A DNA stretch of 64,000 nucleotides from CAZKBP01 sp964551015 (lineage in GTDB: Bacteria; Bacteroidota; Bacteroidia; Cytophagales; Microscillaceae): assembly GCA_964551015.1 (NCBI GenBank), contig CAZKBP010000001.1:434001-498000 (forward strand), read 5' to 3'. Below the pieces are notes generated by a model. It did not search any database and had not been told where the DNA came from. It worked only from the letters and a program-made list of their open reading frames with translations. Of the stretch, positions 17,437 to 25,185 are shown in pieces. Position numbers and translations under genes: made by a program. The first letter of the stretch is position 1. Each line of letters begins with the position of its first letter.

Positions 17437-18243
17437 TTAAAATGTGCATTGTGTCATATCCTTGAGGTCAGGGATGCGCTCTTCTTTAAAATAACCAATT
17501 ACGTAGGTTTGTGCTCCCATTTTGTCTAGGAGTTTGCTAAAATATTTTGCCTCCCAATAATAAGGAAAAAGACCGATACTATATTTGACCACATCGTTTT
17601 CTTCTTCTACCTGAAAATTATCGTGGGTATTGGCATATTGATGCAATCCTTGGTGTAGGTATTGATTGGTATAAGCGCCTACCTGCACTCTAAACGAACA
17701 ATCTTTGACCGCCCAAGGGTTTCTTTTCTGTACTAGATAAAGTTCCGTTTCTACCTTATCGAGAGAATCTTTTCTGAGGCTAAGTTTTGCTCTGGCTTGT
17801 TGCTTCGTGGCTTCCTTTTGAGCCAACTGCTGCTCTGCTTCGGCAATTTGCGCCTCTAATCTTTGAGCCTCCTCCTTCATCTGGTGATATTGTTCCAGAT
17901 TAGACTGAAGTTTTTTAAGCTCTGCTTTGAGGGCTTGCTCTTCCTCTTGGGGCGATTTTAGCTTTGCTTCTTTGTTGGTTTCTTTCTGTTCAGCTTTTGA
18001 TTTTTCTTTTTTTGCGGCTTTTTCTTCCTCTTTGAGGGCGAGAACCTGTTCTTTTTTGAGTTTTTTCTCTTCGGCCGCGAGGGCTTTGGCTCGCTCTTTT
18101 TCCTGTTTTTTGAGGGCTTTGGCCTCTGCTTTACTCAATTCTTGTGTATTCTGTGCGGTGGCTGGCAAGAGCGCAAAGCACACTTGAAACCAAAAAGTTA
18201 GCAAGGATACAAGAATCCATTTTGTTAAAAGTTGCTTTTCCAT
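17437..18243 (-). CDS. Secreted coiled-coil/SPOR-like protein, paralogue 1
   Basis: 268 residues: signal peptide (about 1-30, ending TAQ), then a long Lys/Glu/Ala-rich coiled coil (about 35-165, KEEEKAAKKEKSKAEQKE), then a globular C-terminus (about 180-268, CSFRVQVGAYTNQ ... YSIGLFPYYWEAKYFSKLL). The C-terminus has the beta-alpha pattern and aromatic Gly-x-Phe core of SPOR-like domains. Its final RIPDLKDMTQCTF is identical in paralogue 2, so these two are the closest pair. It is the last of four tandem paralogues, all leftward. Similar proteins are often mislabelled ezrin/radixin/moesin-like because of the coiled coil. Likely a periplasmic cell-envelope protein; function unknown. Confidence 0.75.
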   Translation of the reverse strand: MEKQLLTKWILVSLLTFWFQVCFALLPATAQNTQELSKAEAKALKKQEKERAKALAAEEKKLKKEQVLALKEEEKAAKKEKSKAEQKETNKEAKLKSPQEEEQALKAELKKLQSNLEQYHQMKEEAQRLEAQIAEAEQQLAQKEATKQQARAKLSLRKDSLDKVETELYLVQKRNPWAVKDCSFRVQVGAYTNQYLHQGLHQYANTHDNFQVEEENDVVKYSIGLFPYYWEAKYFSKLLDKMGAQTYVIGYFKEERIPDLKDMTQCTF

Positions 18244-18371
18244 AGTCTATCTTAATTTATGTTTTAAAGGTAGACTCTGATGAAGCTGGCAAACTACCGG
18301 ATTGGGGTAGATTGAATCATGTTATGTTTTTAGGGCTTTTTATTTATAATTAACGAACTAGATATTCAAAT

Positions 18372-19004
18372 TCAAAAGGTGCACTGGGTCATATCTTTCA
18401 GGTCAGGGATGCGTTCTCCCTTGTAATAGCCAATGACATAGGTTTGTGCTCCTATACTATCAAGATACTTGCTGAAGCTTTTGGCCTCCCAATAGGAAGT
18501 AAAAAAGCCGAGGCTGTATTTGATTAATCCTGAGCCTTCTTCGACTCGAAAATTTTCATGCGTATTTACGTATTGATAGAGCTCTTGGTTGAGATCTTGA
18601 TTAGAATAAGCACCTACTTGTACACTAAAAGAACAATCGTGGGCACCTCTCCCCTGCCGGGCCGCATTTACTTCATCTCCCCGAAGCGCAATGAGCTGCC
18701 CCTGCAGGCTCTCAATGGCATCATCTTTTTTGACGATATCTTTTTTACTCTGCTGTATAATAGATCGCTTTCTAGCTAATTCTTGTTCTTTTTCAGTAAT
18801 TTGTGTGCTTAGCTGCTCATTGTCGCTTTTCATGCGTTTGTACTGAGAGAGATTAGACTTGAGTGCCTTCAATTCAGATTTGAGCGCTTTTTCTTCTTCT
18901 TTACTTAGTTGTTCCTGCGCTGATAAAGGGACACTAGCCAGCCAAACCAAGCAAAGGAGTATCGCTTGAAAGCCAGCTTTTTCTACAAAAAAATAATTTT
19001 TCAT
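18372..19004 (-). CDS. Secreted coiled-coil/SPOR-like protein, paralogue 2
   Basis: About 210 residues from the ATG at 19004, which opens a good signal peptide (MKNYFFVEKAG ... VPLSAQ). An upstream in-frame ATG at 19058 would abut the previous stop codon and add a non-signal extension, so it is rejected. A coiled coil follows (KEEEKALKSELKALKSNLSQ, then SDNEQLSTQITEKEQELARK), then the SPOR-like end (CSFSVQVGAYSNQ, YSLGFFTSYWEAKSFSKYL) and the same RIPDLKDMTQCTF ending as paralogue 1. The charged linker is shorter than in paralogue 1. Probably co-transcribed with paralogue 3, 54 bases upstream. Confidence 0.75.
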   Translation of the reverse strand: MKNYFFVEKAGFQAILLCLVWLASVPLSAQEQLSKEEEKALKSELKALKSNLSQYKRMKSDNEQLSTQITEKEQELARKRSIIQQSKKDIVKKDDAIESLQGQLIALRGDEVNAARQGRGAHDCSFSVQVGAYSNQDLNQELYQYVNTHENFRVEEGSGLIKYSLGFFTSYWEAKSFSKYLDSIGAQTYVIGYYKGERIPDLKDMTQCTF

Positions 19005-19058
19005 GGATTTAGTATCATTTATAATTTTGGTGATGAGAGAATGTGTACATCTTCTCAT

Positions 19059-19658
19059 TTACTCTACCTTCTTGCCATCTTGGTAGGCTACGATTTTTGT
19101 ACCTTTGATGCGTAGAACGTTCAGATATCTTTGGAAGGTTTCAGCTTCATTTTTGTTTTTAAAATAACCAAGTGTGTAATTTTTGGTTCCGTCTGCATCT
19201 TCGGTGCCTGTAAAAATAGGTGCTCTCACGCCCGTAACTGGGTCGGTTTCATAATAAAGATCAGAGTCATCTACTCCTACTTGTACCTTGTACACGAGCC
19301 CTTGTTCGTTGGTTTGGTCTCGAATCACCTGCTGTGTTTCCGTTTCTTCGCGCTCTAGGCGTGCAATTTCGTCAATGAGCTCTTTGATTTTTTTATCCTT
19401 CTCAGCGATTTCGCTTTCGGTTTTAGTAACCGTTTGATTAAGATCATTGATTTGTTGATCCAACTCTCGGAGGCGTTCTTTTTTACGCTCTATTCCTTCT
19501 TTAAACTCTTTGTATTCAGCAGGGTTTTTGAGCATGTTCTTCACTTCTTTCTTGAGTGCTTTCTTTTCGTCTTTGGTTAATTCCTGAGCAGTAGCAAGAG
19601 AAATATGGAAGAAGCTCATTAAAATAAAAAAGATCAGGGTAAGAATCGTATATCTCAT
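19059..19658 (-). CDS. Secreted coiled-coil/SPOR-like protein, paralogue 3
   Basis: 199 residues: signal peptide (about 1-24, ending ATAQ), the family start ELTKDEKKALKKEVKNMLKN-PAEYKEFK, a heptad-rich coiled coil (about 55-115), then a compact SPOR-like part (VYKVQVGVDDSDLYYETD, NYTLGYFKNKNEAETFQRYL, TKIVAYQDGKKVE). It is more diverged than paralogues 1 and 2. The N-terminal KKALKKExK...NPxxYxxxK pattern is shared with paralogues 2 and 4, which supports common descent rather than chance coiled-coil similarity. Periplasmic location inferred; function unknown. Confidence 0.72.
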   Translation of the reverse strand: MRYTILTLIFFILMSFFHISLATAQELTKDEKKALKKEVKNMLKNPAEYKEFKEGIERKKERLRELDQQINDLNQTVTKTESEIAEKDKKIKELIDEIARLEREETETQQVIRDQTNEQGLVYKVQVGVDDSDLYYETDPVTGVRAPIFTGTEDADGTKNYTLGYFKNKNEAETFQRYLNVLRIKGTKIVAYQDGKKVE

Positions 19659-19697
19659 TTTCTTAGATAAAAGTTTTCAACACATTGAATAATAATC

Positions 19698-20378
19698 TTA
19701 GTACTGGTTGGTATCATTCTGTTGCCTTCGTTGCTCGAGTTGGTCAGGAGGTAATACATCGGCGAGATTTACGCGTTGTCCATCTCGGTAAGGTGCTACA
19801 AAAGGGCGATAAGAGGGGTCGCTTCTAAAATCTAGTTGCAAAAGAAAGTTTTTGAGTTCGTCAGCTTGCTGTATATTGTCAAATACGCCCATGATATATT
19901 TATTATAACCATCTTGAAAATCCTTGCGCAAATCAGGATTATCCGGATTTACGGGGGCATTGCTTTCCTGAAAAGCACCAATTTGCACAACATAAAAAGT
20001 TCCAGAAGTAGGCACGGTAAATCCTTCTGGCTTGTTTTGGCAGGCTTGAAGTTTTCTCTCGAGTTCTGCTTTATCAGATTCAAGCTGCTGTTTCTCGGTA
20101 GTTAGTTCATTTCTTTGTTGTTCTACTTGGTTCAATTCAGATTGGGTAGAAGCAAGGGCGGCTTCGGCTTGCGCTTTTTCTTGCTTGTATTGGGCAAACT
20201 GTTCAGGATTCTTTTTGTAGGCTTTGATCTCTTTTTTTAATGCCCTTTTTCTCTTTCTTTTTTCTTTTCGTGAGAGTCCTTCCTCATCTTGGGCGAGGGA
20301 TAGACTCATGCCAACTATGCACAGAGAGAGTGCAGATAGAAGCAGGCATTTCCAAGTTTTTAAAAATATAGCATTCAT
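19698..20378 (-). CDS. Secreted coiled-coil/SPOR-like protein, paralogue 4
   Basis: About 226 residues from the ATG at 20378; a TTG nine codons upstream is less likely. Signal peptide (MNAIFLKTWKCLLLSALSLC ... SLAQ), basic segment SRKEKRKRKRALKKEIKAYK, family motif NPEQFAQYKQEK, coiled coil to about residue 125, then a SPOR-like domain (FYVVQIGAFQESNAP, NKYIMGVFDNIQQADELKNF, VAPYRDGQRVNLADV). Of the four, its QIGAF...GxF core is closest to a classical SPOR domain. First gene of the leftward array, separated from fumC by a hairpin. Confidence 0.74.
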   Translation of the reverse strand: MNAIFLKTWKCLLLSALSLCIVGMSLSLAQDEEGLSRKEKRKRKRALKKEIKAYKKNPEQFAQYKQEKAQAEAALASTQSELNQVEQQRNELTTEKQQLESDKAELERKLQACQNKPEGFTVPTSGTFYVVQIGAFQESNAPVNPDNPDLRKDFQDGYNKYIMGVFDNIQQADELKNFLLQLDFRSDPSYRPFVAPYRDGQRVNLADVLPPDQLEQRRQQNDTNQY

Positions 20379-20411
20379 AAGACTAAGTTTAAAATGTGTA
20401 AGCAAGTGGGC

Positions 20412-20446
20412 GTGGTTCGTTTGTATTATGTTTTATAACGAACCAC
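20412..20446. terminator. Hairpin between fumC and SPOR-like array
   Basis: GTGGTTCGTT (20412-20421) and AACGAACCAC (20437-20446) are perfect complements with a 15-base loop, just after the fumC stop codon. No T-run follows on the minus strand, so it may be a weak terminator or a stabilising 3' hairpin. Confidence 0.5.
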
Positions 20447-20464
20447 GACGCCATTCATTATCTT

Positions 20465-21868
20465 TTAAGAAGCATCTAAGCTTCCTACCATTTTTTCGGG
20501 CACAACCCACTCATCAAATTGCTCATTGCTCAGCAGTTCCAAGCTCAGAGCGGCTTCTCTCAGGGTAGTGCCTTCTTCATAAGCCTTCTTGGCAATTTTA
20601 GCTGCATTTTCGTAGCCAATATGTGTGTTCAAGGCAGTTACCAGCATCAGGGAGTTTTCTAAATGCGCTTTGATTCTCTCTTGATTAGGCTCAATGCCGA
20701 TGGCACAATTCTGATCAAATGAAGCGCAAGCATCTCCCAAGATACGTGCCGAGTGTAGTAAATTATAGATCATCATCGGCTTGAAGACGTTAAGCTCAAA
20801 CTGCCCATTCATGCCCCCTGCTGTGATGGCTACATCATTTCCTACTACTTGGCAACAGACCATCGTAAGAGCCTCGCATTGGGTTGGGTTCACCTTACCC
20901 GGCATGATGGAAGAGCCTGGCTCATTGGCCGGTATCAAAATTTCTCCAATGCCAGAGCGAGGTCCTGAGCTCAACATTCTGATGTCATTAGCTATCTTCA
21001 TCAAACTTACTGCCAATTGTTTCAAAGCTCCTGAGCATTCCACAATCGCGTCGTGGGCGGCAAGGGCTTCAAACTTGTTAGCAGCGGTCACAAAAGGTAA
21101 ATTGGTTAGTTCTGCAATCTTTTGGGCTACTAAATCCGCGTAGCCTTGGGGAGTATTGAGGCCAGTGCCCACGGCGGTTCCGCCCAGAGCCAATTGCGTT
21201 AGGTGCTCCAAGGTGTTTTTCAAGGCTTTCAAACCAAAATCCAACTGAGCAACATAGCCCGAAAACTCCTGTCCTAAGGTAAGCGGGGTAGCATCCATAA
21301 AGTGGGTACGCCCAATTTTGACTACTTTATTAAAGGACTCGGCTTTCTGGTGCAAGGTGTGGCGAAGTTGCTCTACTTTGGGGATGGTATTTTCCACAAT
21401 TAGCTTGTAAGCCGCGATATGCATCGCCGTGGGAAAGGTATCGTTGGAAGATTGGGATTTATTCACATCATCATTGGGATGAATTTTTTTCTGTGCATCC
21501 GTCAAGGCACCTCCTAGGAGCACATGCCCGCGGTTAGCGACTACCTCATTGGTATTCATATTAGACTGTGTGCCTGAACCCGTTTGCCAGACTACGAGCG
21601 GAAACTGGTCATCGTGCTCACCTGCCAGTATTTCATCGCAGACTTTGGCGATCGTCTGTGCTTTTTCCTCTTCTAATACGCCAAGCTGGTGATTAGTTAA
21701 GGCCGCCGCTTTTTTGAGGAAGGCAAACGCGTAAATGACTTCTAGTGGCATTTTGTTTTCACCAATCTCAAAATTTTGTAGAGAACGTTGGGTTTGAGCA
21801 CCCCAGTATTTATCAGCTGGGACTTTTACCTCCCCCATGGTATCTTTTTCGGTGCGATAGTCGGTCAT
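20465..21868 (-). CDS. fumC: Fumarate hydratase class II
   Basis: Iron-independent fumarase that interconverts fumarate and malate in the TCA cycle. 467 residues, the usual class II length. The fumarate-lyase signature GSSIMPGKVNPTQCEA is intact, and the substrate-binding segments SGSGTQSNMNTNEV, NKSQSSNDTFPTA and IGRTHFMDATPLTLGQEFSG are all present. These favour FumC over aspartase or argininosuccinate lyase. The ATG at 21868 gives MTDYRTEKDTMGEVKVPADK, the standard start. Cytoplasmic homotetramer by family. Monocistronic or followed by the SPOR-like array, with a hairpin between. Confidence 0.96.
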   Translation of the reverse strand: MTDYRTEKDTMGEVKVPADKYWGAQTQRSLQNFEIGENKMPLEVIYAFAFLKKAAALTNHQLGVLEEEKAQTIAKVCDEILAGEHDDQFPLVVWQTGSGTQSNMNTNEVVANRGHVLLGGALTDAQKKIHPNDDVNKSQSSNDTFPTAMHIAAYKLIVENTIPKVEQLRHTLHQKAESFNKVVKIGRTHFMDATPLTLGQEFSGYVAQLDFGLKALKNTLEHLTQLALGGTAVGTGLNTPQGYADLVAQKIAELTNLPFVTAANKFEALAAHDAIVECSGALKQLAVSLMKIANDIRMLSSGPRSGIGEILIPANEPGSSIMPGKVNPTQCEALTMVCCQVVGNDVAITAGGMNGQFELNVFKPMMIYNLLHSARILGDACASFDQNCAIGIEPNQERIKAHLENSLMLVTALNTHIGYENAAKIAKKAYEEGTTLREAALSLELLSNEQFDEWVVPEKMVGSLDAS

Positions 21869-22271
21869 ATCTCTTATCGTAGTTTATTTAAGGATGGAAC
21901 TTTCAGCATAATTCAATTCGTGAGATCAGACCCAAATTTAGGGTAAGATTTAAGACAAAAATAGGAATATTTTTCTTTTATCAATTATTTCTACCATTCT
22001 AGACCTAAAGATGCCCCGAGTTAAGGAAGCTTTTGTTTTATTCTGTTGGGAAAACAGCTTAGGGGCTTCTCGAGAATGGGATTAGAATTATATTTGGAAA
22101 AGCTCCTGCGTATTGATCTGAGTCGGCATTTTTACAGCTTGCTATTGTACTCCCTTGTTGCTGATTTAGATTATTTTAATAATAAACTGTCTATACACGA
22201 AATAAAATTACAAATTATGGGTTTTCGACACTATAAATACACTTTATCCTTCAAAAAAAACCACTTTTTTA
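21869..22271. other. Intergenic region between divergent fumC and ilv operon
   Basis: About 400 bases, AT-rich, with no supported gene. A possible frame at 22046-22330 has no domain, lacks typical coding character and runs through the ilv promoter, so it is not called. The fumC promoter must lie in the left part. Confidence 0.5.
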
Positions 22272-22303
22272 TTTGGAATTTAAATATTGCCCCCATATTA
22301 TTG
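22272..22303 (+). promoter_or_regulatory. Candidate promoter of the ilv operon
   Basis: TTTG at 22272-22275, a 20-base spacer, then TATTATTG at 22296-22303. This matches the Bacteroidota TTTG-N19/21-TAnnTTTG promoter at all but one base. Transcription would start near 22309, just before the leader-peptide ATG at 22327, giving a leader RNA of about 150 bases. Confidence 0.6.
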
Positions 22304-22326
22304 TACGAAGAATCCAAAGCGAATTC

Positions 22327-22395
22327 ATGAAGTTTAGTATTGACATTATTACTCTATTGATTAGCCCAGTGGTCATTATTGACCCTTGGGAGTGA
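22327..22395 (+). CDS. ilv operon leader peptide
   Basis: A 22-codon frame starting with ATG at 22327 and ending with TGA at 22393-22395. Ten of its 22 residues are branched-chain amino acids: I5, I7, I8, L10, L11, I12, V15, V16, I17 and I18, with an unbroken Val-Val-Ile-Ile run encoded at 22369-22380. This is the composition of leader peptides that sense charged Ile-, Val- and Leu-tRNA in ilv attenuators. It sits between a promoter-like sequence and a terminator hairpin in front of ilvE, and the stop codon overlaps the antiterminator arm. Its product probably has no function of its own; translation of the codons is the signal. The peptide is not similar in sequence to enterobacterial IlvL. 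Confidence 0.85.
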   Translation: MKFSIDIITLLISPVVIIDPWE

Positions 22396-22457
22396 TAATG
22401 GTACAATCAAAATATAAATAAAGGCCATTATCACCTGAGGATAATGGCTCTTTTTTT
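22372..22457 (+). promoter_or_regulatory. Transcription attenuator (terminator/antiterminator) of the ilv operon
   Basis: Four pairing segments are readable. Arm 1 CATTAT (22374-22379, within the Val-Ile codons) can pair with ATAATG of arm 2 (22395-22400). Arm 2 GTGATAATGG (22392-22401) is the exact complement of arm 3 CCATTATCAC (22425-22434), the antiterminator. Arm 3 GCCATTATC (22424-22432) is the exact complement of arm 4 GATAATGGC (22440-22448), the terminator, with a 7-base loop and a T-run at 22449-22457. A ribosome stalled on the Val-Ile codons would mask arm 1 and allow 2:3 pairing (read-through). A ribosome reaching the TGA would cover arm 2 and allow 3:4 pairing (termination). Confidence 0.85.
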
Positions 22458-22473
22458 CTTAACAAACAAGATC

Positions 22474-23364
22474 ATGTATTATCAACCAAAAACCATTCTT
22501 TTTCATAATGGTAACTTTGTCAAGGCTTCTGAAGCTCAGACAAATCTTTTCTCGCAGAGCTTACACTATGGAATCGGTGTGATTGACGGGCTCCGGGCTT
22601 ACCAAACCACAGAAGGCCCACAAATCTTCAAAGCTAGCCAACATTATGAGCGTTTCTTAGCCTCAGCTGAGAAGATGAACATCCGTGTAGATTATGAAGT
22701 AGAAGAGTTAATTCATTTGAGCTATCGCTTGCTCGAGGAAAATAACCTGGCAAGTGCTTACATTCGCCCTTTGGTTTATCTAGGGGCTAATATGGATATG
22801 GAAACTTCGGACGAAGTGAATATCCTCCTGACCGCTTGGAAATGGGAGAACTACCGAGGTTCTGATCCGCTTGATATTATGATTTCTTCTTATCAACGCC
22901 TTAATCCCAAATCAAGCTTTCTAGATGCTAAAATTACTGGGCACTACGTGAATTCGGTCATGGCAATCAATGAAGCTAAGCATCACGGCTATGATGCGGC
23001 TCTATTATTAGATGAAAATGGCTTTGTAGCCGAGGGGGCAGGCTCCAATTTCTTTTATGAAAAAGATGGTATGCTCTACACCCCTCCTGCGGGTCATATT
23101 TTACCTGGTATTACCCGTGGTACCGTCTTCGAGTTGGCCAAGGAGCTAGGGGTGAAAGTAATTGAAAAGCTCTTTACGCCCCGTGAGATGGAAAACGCCG
23201 ATGTAGCTTTCTTTACAGGTACGGCTTCTGAGATTGCTCCGATCAAATCAGTCAATGGACATAAATTCCAACGGGATTGGGAAGATACCATCGGGCGAGA
23301 AATTCAAGTGAAGTATCACCAAAGAGTGATCCTCAAAGACTACGATAGCTATTCCATTATCTAG
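22474..23364 (+). CDS. ilvE: Branched-chain amino acid aminotransferase
   Basis: PLP enzyme of fold class IV that performs the last transamination to Ile, Val and Leu. The protein (296 residues) starts MYYQPKTILFHNGNFVKASE at the ATG at 22474. An in-frame ATG at 22444 lies inside the attenuator hairpin and is rejected. Class IV features: LHYGIGVIDGLRAY, the lysine region DAKITGHYVNSVMAINEAK, LLLDENGFVAEGAGSNFF and the phosphate-binding ILPGITRGTVFELAKEL, ending with FFTGTASEIAPI. First structural gene of the ilv operon; 86 bases separate it from ilvD. Confidence 0.95.
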   Translation: MYYQPKTILFHNGNFVKASEAQTNLFSQSLHYGIGVIDGLRAYQTTEGPQIFKASQHYERFLASAEKMNIRVDYEVEELIHLSYRLLEENNLASAYIRPLVYLGANMDMETSDEVNILLTAWKWENYRGSDPLDIMISSYQRLNPKSSFLDAKITGHYVNSVMAINEAKHHGYDAALLLDENGFVAEGAGSNFFYEKDGMLYTPPAGHILPGITRGTVFELAKELGVKVIEKLFTPREMENADVAFFTGTASEIAPIKSVNGHKFQRDWEDTIGREIQVKYHQRVILKDYDSYSII

Positions 23365-23450
23365 AAAAGATATTTCATAAGCTTGTCTTAACCGCAAGCT
23401 TATGCTTTTACCACGCATTAGACGATTAGTCAGTAAGTGACCAAAAATAA

Positions 23451-25145
23451 ATGAAAGCCACAGAAATCAATCCATACAGCCGTCGGATCACCCAAGACGA
23501 GAGCCAACCCGCCGCCCAAGCCCAGCTTTATGCCCTCGGCCTAAGCGAGGCCGACCTCCAAAAACCACAAGTGGGCATTGTGAGCAGTGGTTTTGAAGGC
23601 AACCCCTGCAATGTGCATCTGAATGATTTGGCCAAACACGTCAAACAAGGAGTAGAAGCTCACGATACGCTGGGTTTGATTTTTCATACCATCGGCGTCA
23701 GCGATGGGATGTCTAACGGTACTGAAGGAATGAAATTTTCACTTCCCTCCCGAGATATTATTGCCGACTCTATTGAGATTGTGGTAAATGCGCAGTGGTA
23801 TGATGGTCTGATTGCGGTTATGGGTTGTGATAAAAATATGCCCGGCGCACTGATGGCCATGGGACGCCTCAATCGCCCCGCGCTGATGGTCTATGGAGGC
23901 ACGATCTACTCGGGCAAATATCAAGATCGTAAGCTGGACATCATCTCGGCTTTTGAAGCTTTGGGTGAAAAATTTGCAGGCAAGTTAAGTCCCGAAGATT
24001 TTAAGGGAATCATCCAAAATGCCTGTCCGGGAGCAGGTGCCTGCGGGGGAATGTACACGGCTAATACGATGGCCTCAGCGATTGAAGCCATGGGGATGAG
24101 TTTGCCTTACAGTGCCTCTAACCCTGCGCTCAGTGAGGAAAAAAAGCAGGAATGCACAGACTCGGGGCAAGCCATCCGTCATTTACTAGAACAAGACCTC
24201 AAGCCCCGAGATATTGTTACCAAAAAATCGCTAGAAAATGCGCTCACTCTCGTCATGACAATGGGAGGCTCGACCAATGCCGTCTTACACTTCTTGGCGA
24301 TCGCGCAAGCCTTTGATCTCGAGCTAACACTGGACGACTTCCAGCGTGTCAGCGATCAAACCCCCTACTTGGCCGATCTGAAGCCAAGTGGCAAATATCT
24401 AATGGAAGATGTGCATCGAGTGGGTGGTCTACCCGCGGTGATGAAGTATTTTCTGGAAAAAGACCTGCTCCACGGTGATTGCATGACCGTTACCGGAAAA
24501 ACTTTGGCGGAAAACTTGGCCGAAGTACCTTCTTTGGCAGAAAATCAGCAAGTCGTGATGCCCGTGGAAAAACCCCTTAAACCACAAGGGCATATCCAAA
24601 TTCTCAAAGGAAATTTGGCAGAAAAAGGAGCCGTGGCGAAGATTACTGGCAAAGAAGGGGAAGTTTTCCAAGGGCCAGCCAAAGTTTTCAACAATGAATT
24701 TGAAATGATCAAAGGCGTAGAAGCCAAGCAGATTCAAGCCGGAGAAGTGATCGTAATTCGCTACGAAGGCCCCAAAGGTGCGCCAGGTATGCCCGAGATG
24801 CTCAAGCCTACTTCAGCGGTGATGGGCGCAGGCTTGGGCAAAGAGGTGGCACTCATCACCGATGGCAGATTCTCGGGTGGCTCACACGGCTTTGTGGTAG
24901 GGCATATCACCCCTGAGGCGCAGGTCGGTGGCCTTATTGCACTCTTAAAAGATGGCGACCTGATTACTATTGACGCCTCTCAAAATACCATTGAAGTAGA
25001 TTTAAGTGAAGAAGAAATTGTCAAACGAAGAGCACAGTGGTCTCCGCCCCCGCTCAAGTTCAAACAAGGCATTCTATATAAGTACAGTCAACAGGTATCT
25101 TCCGCCTCCGAAGGCTGTATTACCGATGTTCCAAAATCCCATTAA
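23451..25145 (+). CDS. ilvD: Dihydroxy-acid dehydratase
   Basis: Fe-S enzyme that dehydrates dihydroxy-isovalerate and dihydroxy-methylvalerate, the third common step of Val and Ile synthesis. 564 residues, normal length. Cluster and metal motifs are visible: GCDKNMPGALMAMGRLNRPA and NACPGAGACGGMYTANTMAS supply the conserved cysteines, while the N-terminal GIVSSGFEGNPCNVHLNDLA holds the first. KGAPGMPEMLKPTSA and LITDGRFSGGSHGFVVGH are the standard C-terminal signatures. The start ATG at 23451 is clear. It lies between ilvE and ilvB in the same direction, under the common attenuator. Confidence 0.97.
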   Translation: MKATEINPYSRRITQDESQPAAQAQLYALGLSEADLQKPQVGIVSSGFEGNPCNVHLNDLAKHVKQGVEAHDTLGLIFHTIGVSDGMSNGTEGMKFSLPSRDIIADSIEIVVNAQWYDGLIAVMGCDKNMPGALMAMGRLNRPALMVYGGTIYSGKYQDRKLDIISAFEALGEKFAGKLSPEDFKGIIQNACPGAGACGGMYTANTMASAIEAMGMSLPYSASNPALSEEKKQECTDSGQAIRHLLEQDLKPRDIVTKKSLENALTLVMTMGGSTNAVLHFLAIAQAFDLELTLDDFQRVSDQTPYLADLKPSGKYLMEDVHRVGGLPAVMKYFLEKDLLHGDCMTVTGKTLAENLAEVPSLAENQQVVMPVEKPLKPQGHIQILKGNLAEKGAVAKITGKEGEVFQGPAKVFNNEFEMIKGVEAKQIQAGEVIVIRYEGPKGAPGMPEMLKPTSAVMGAGLGKEVALITDGRFSGGSHGFVVGHITPEAQVGGLIALLKDGDLITIDASQNTIEVDLSEEEIVKRRAQWSPPPLKFKQGILYKYSQQVSSASEGCITDVPKSH

Positions 25146-25185
25146 ATAAGTTAATCGATTATTCAGAAAAACCAAGTGCGAAACT

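Noticed and set aside
22046..22330. 94-residue reading frame upstream of ilvE
   Set aside because: It runs through the ilv promoter-like sequence, has no recognisable domain, and overlaps the leader peptide start; base composition looks non-coding.
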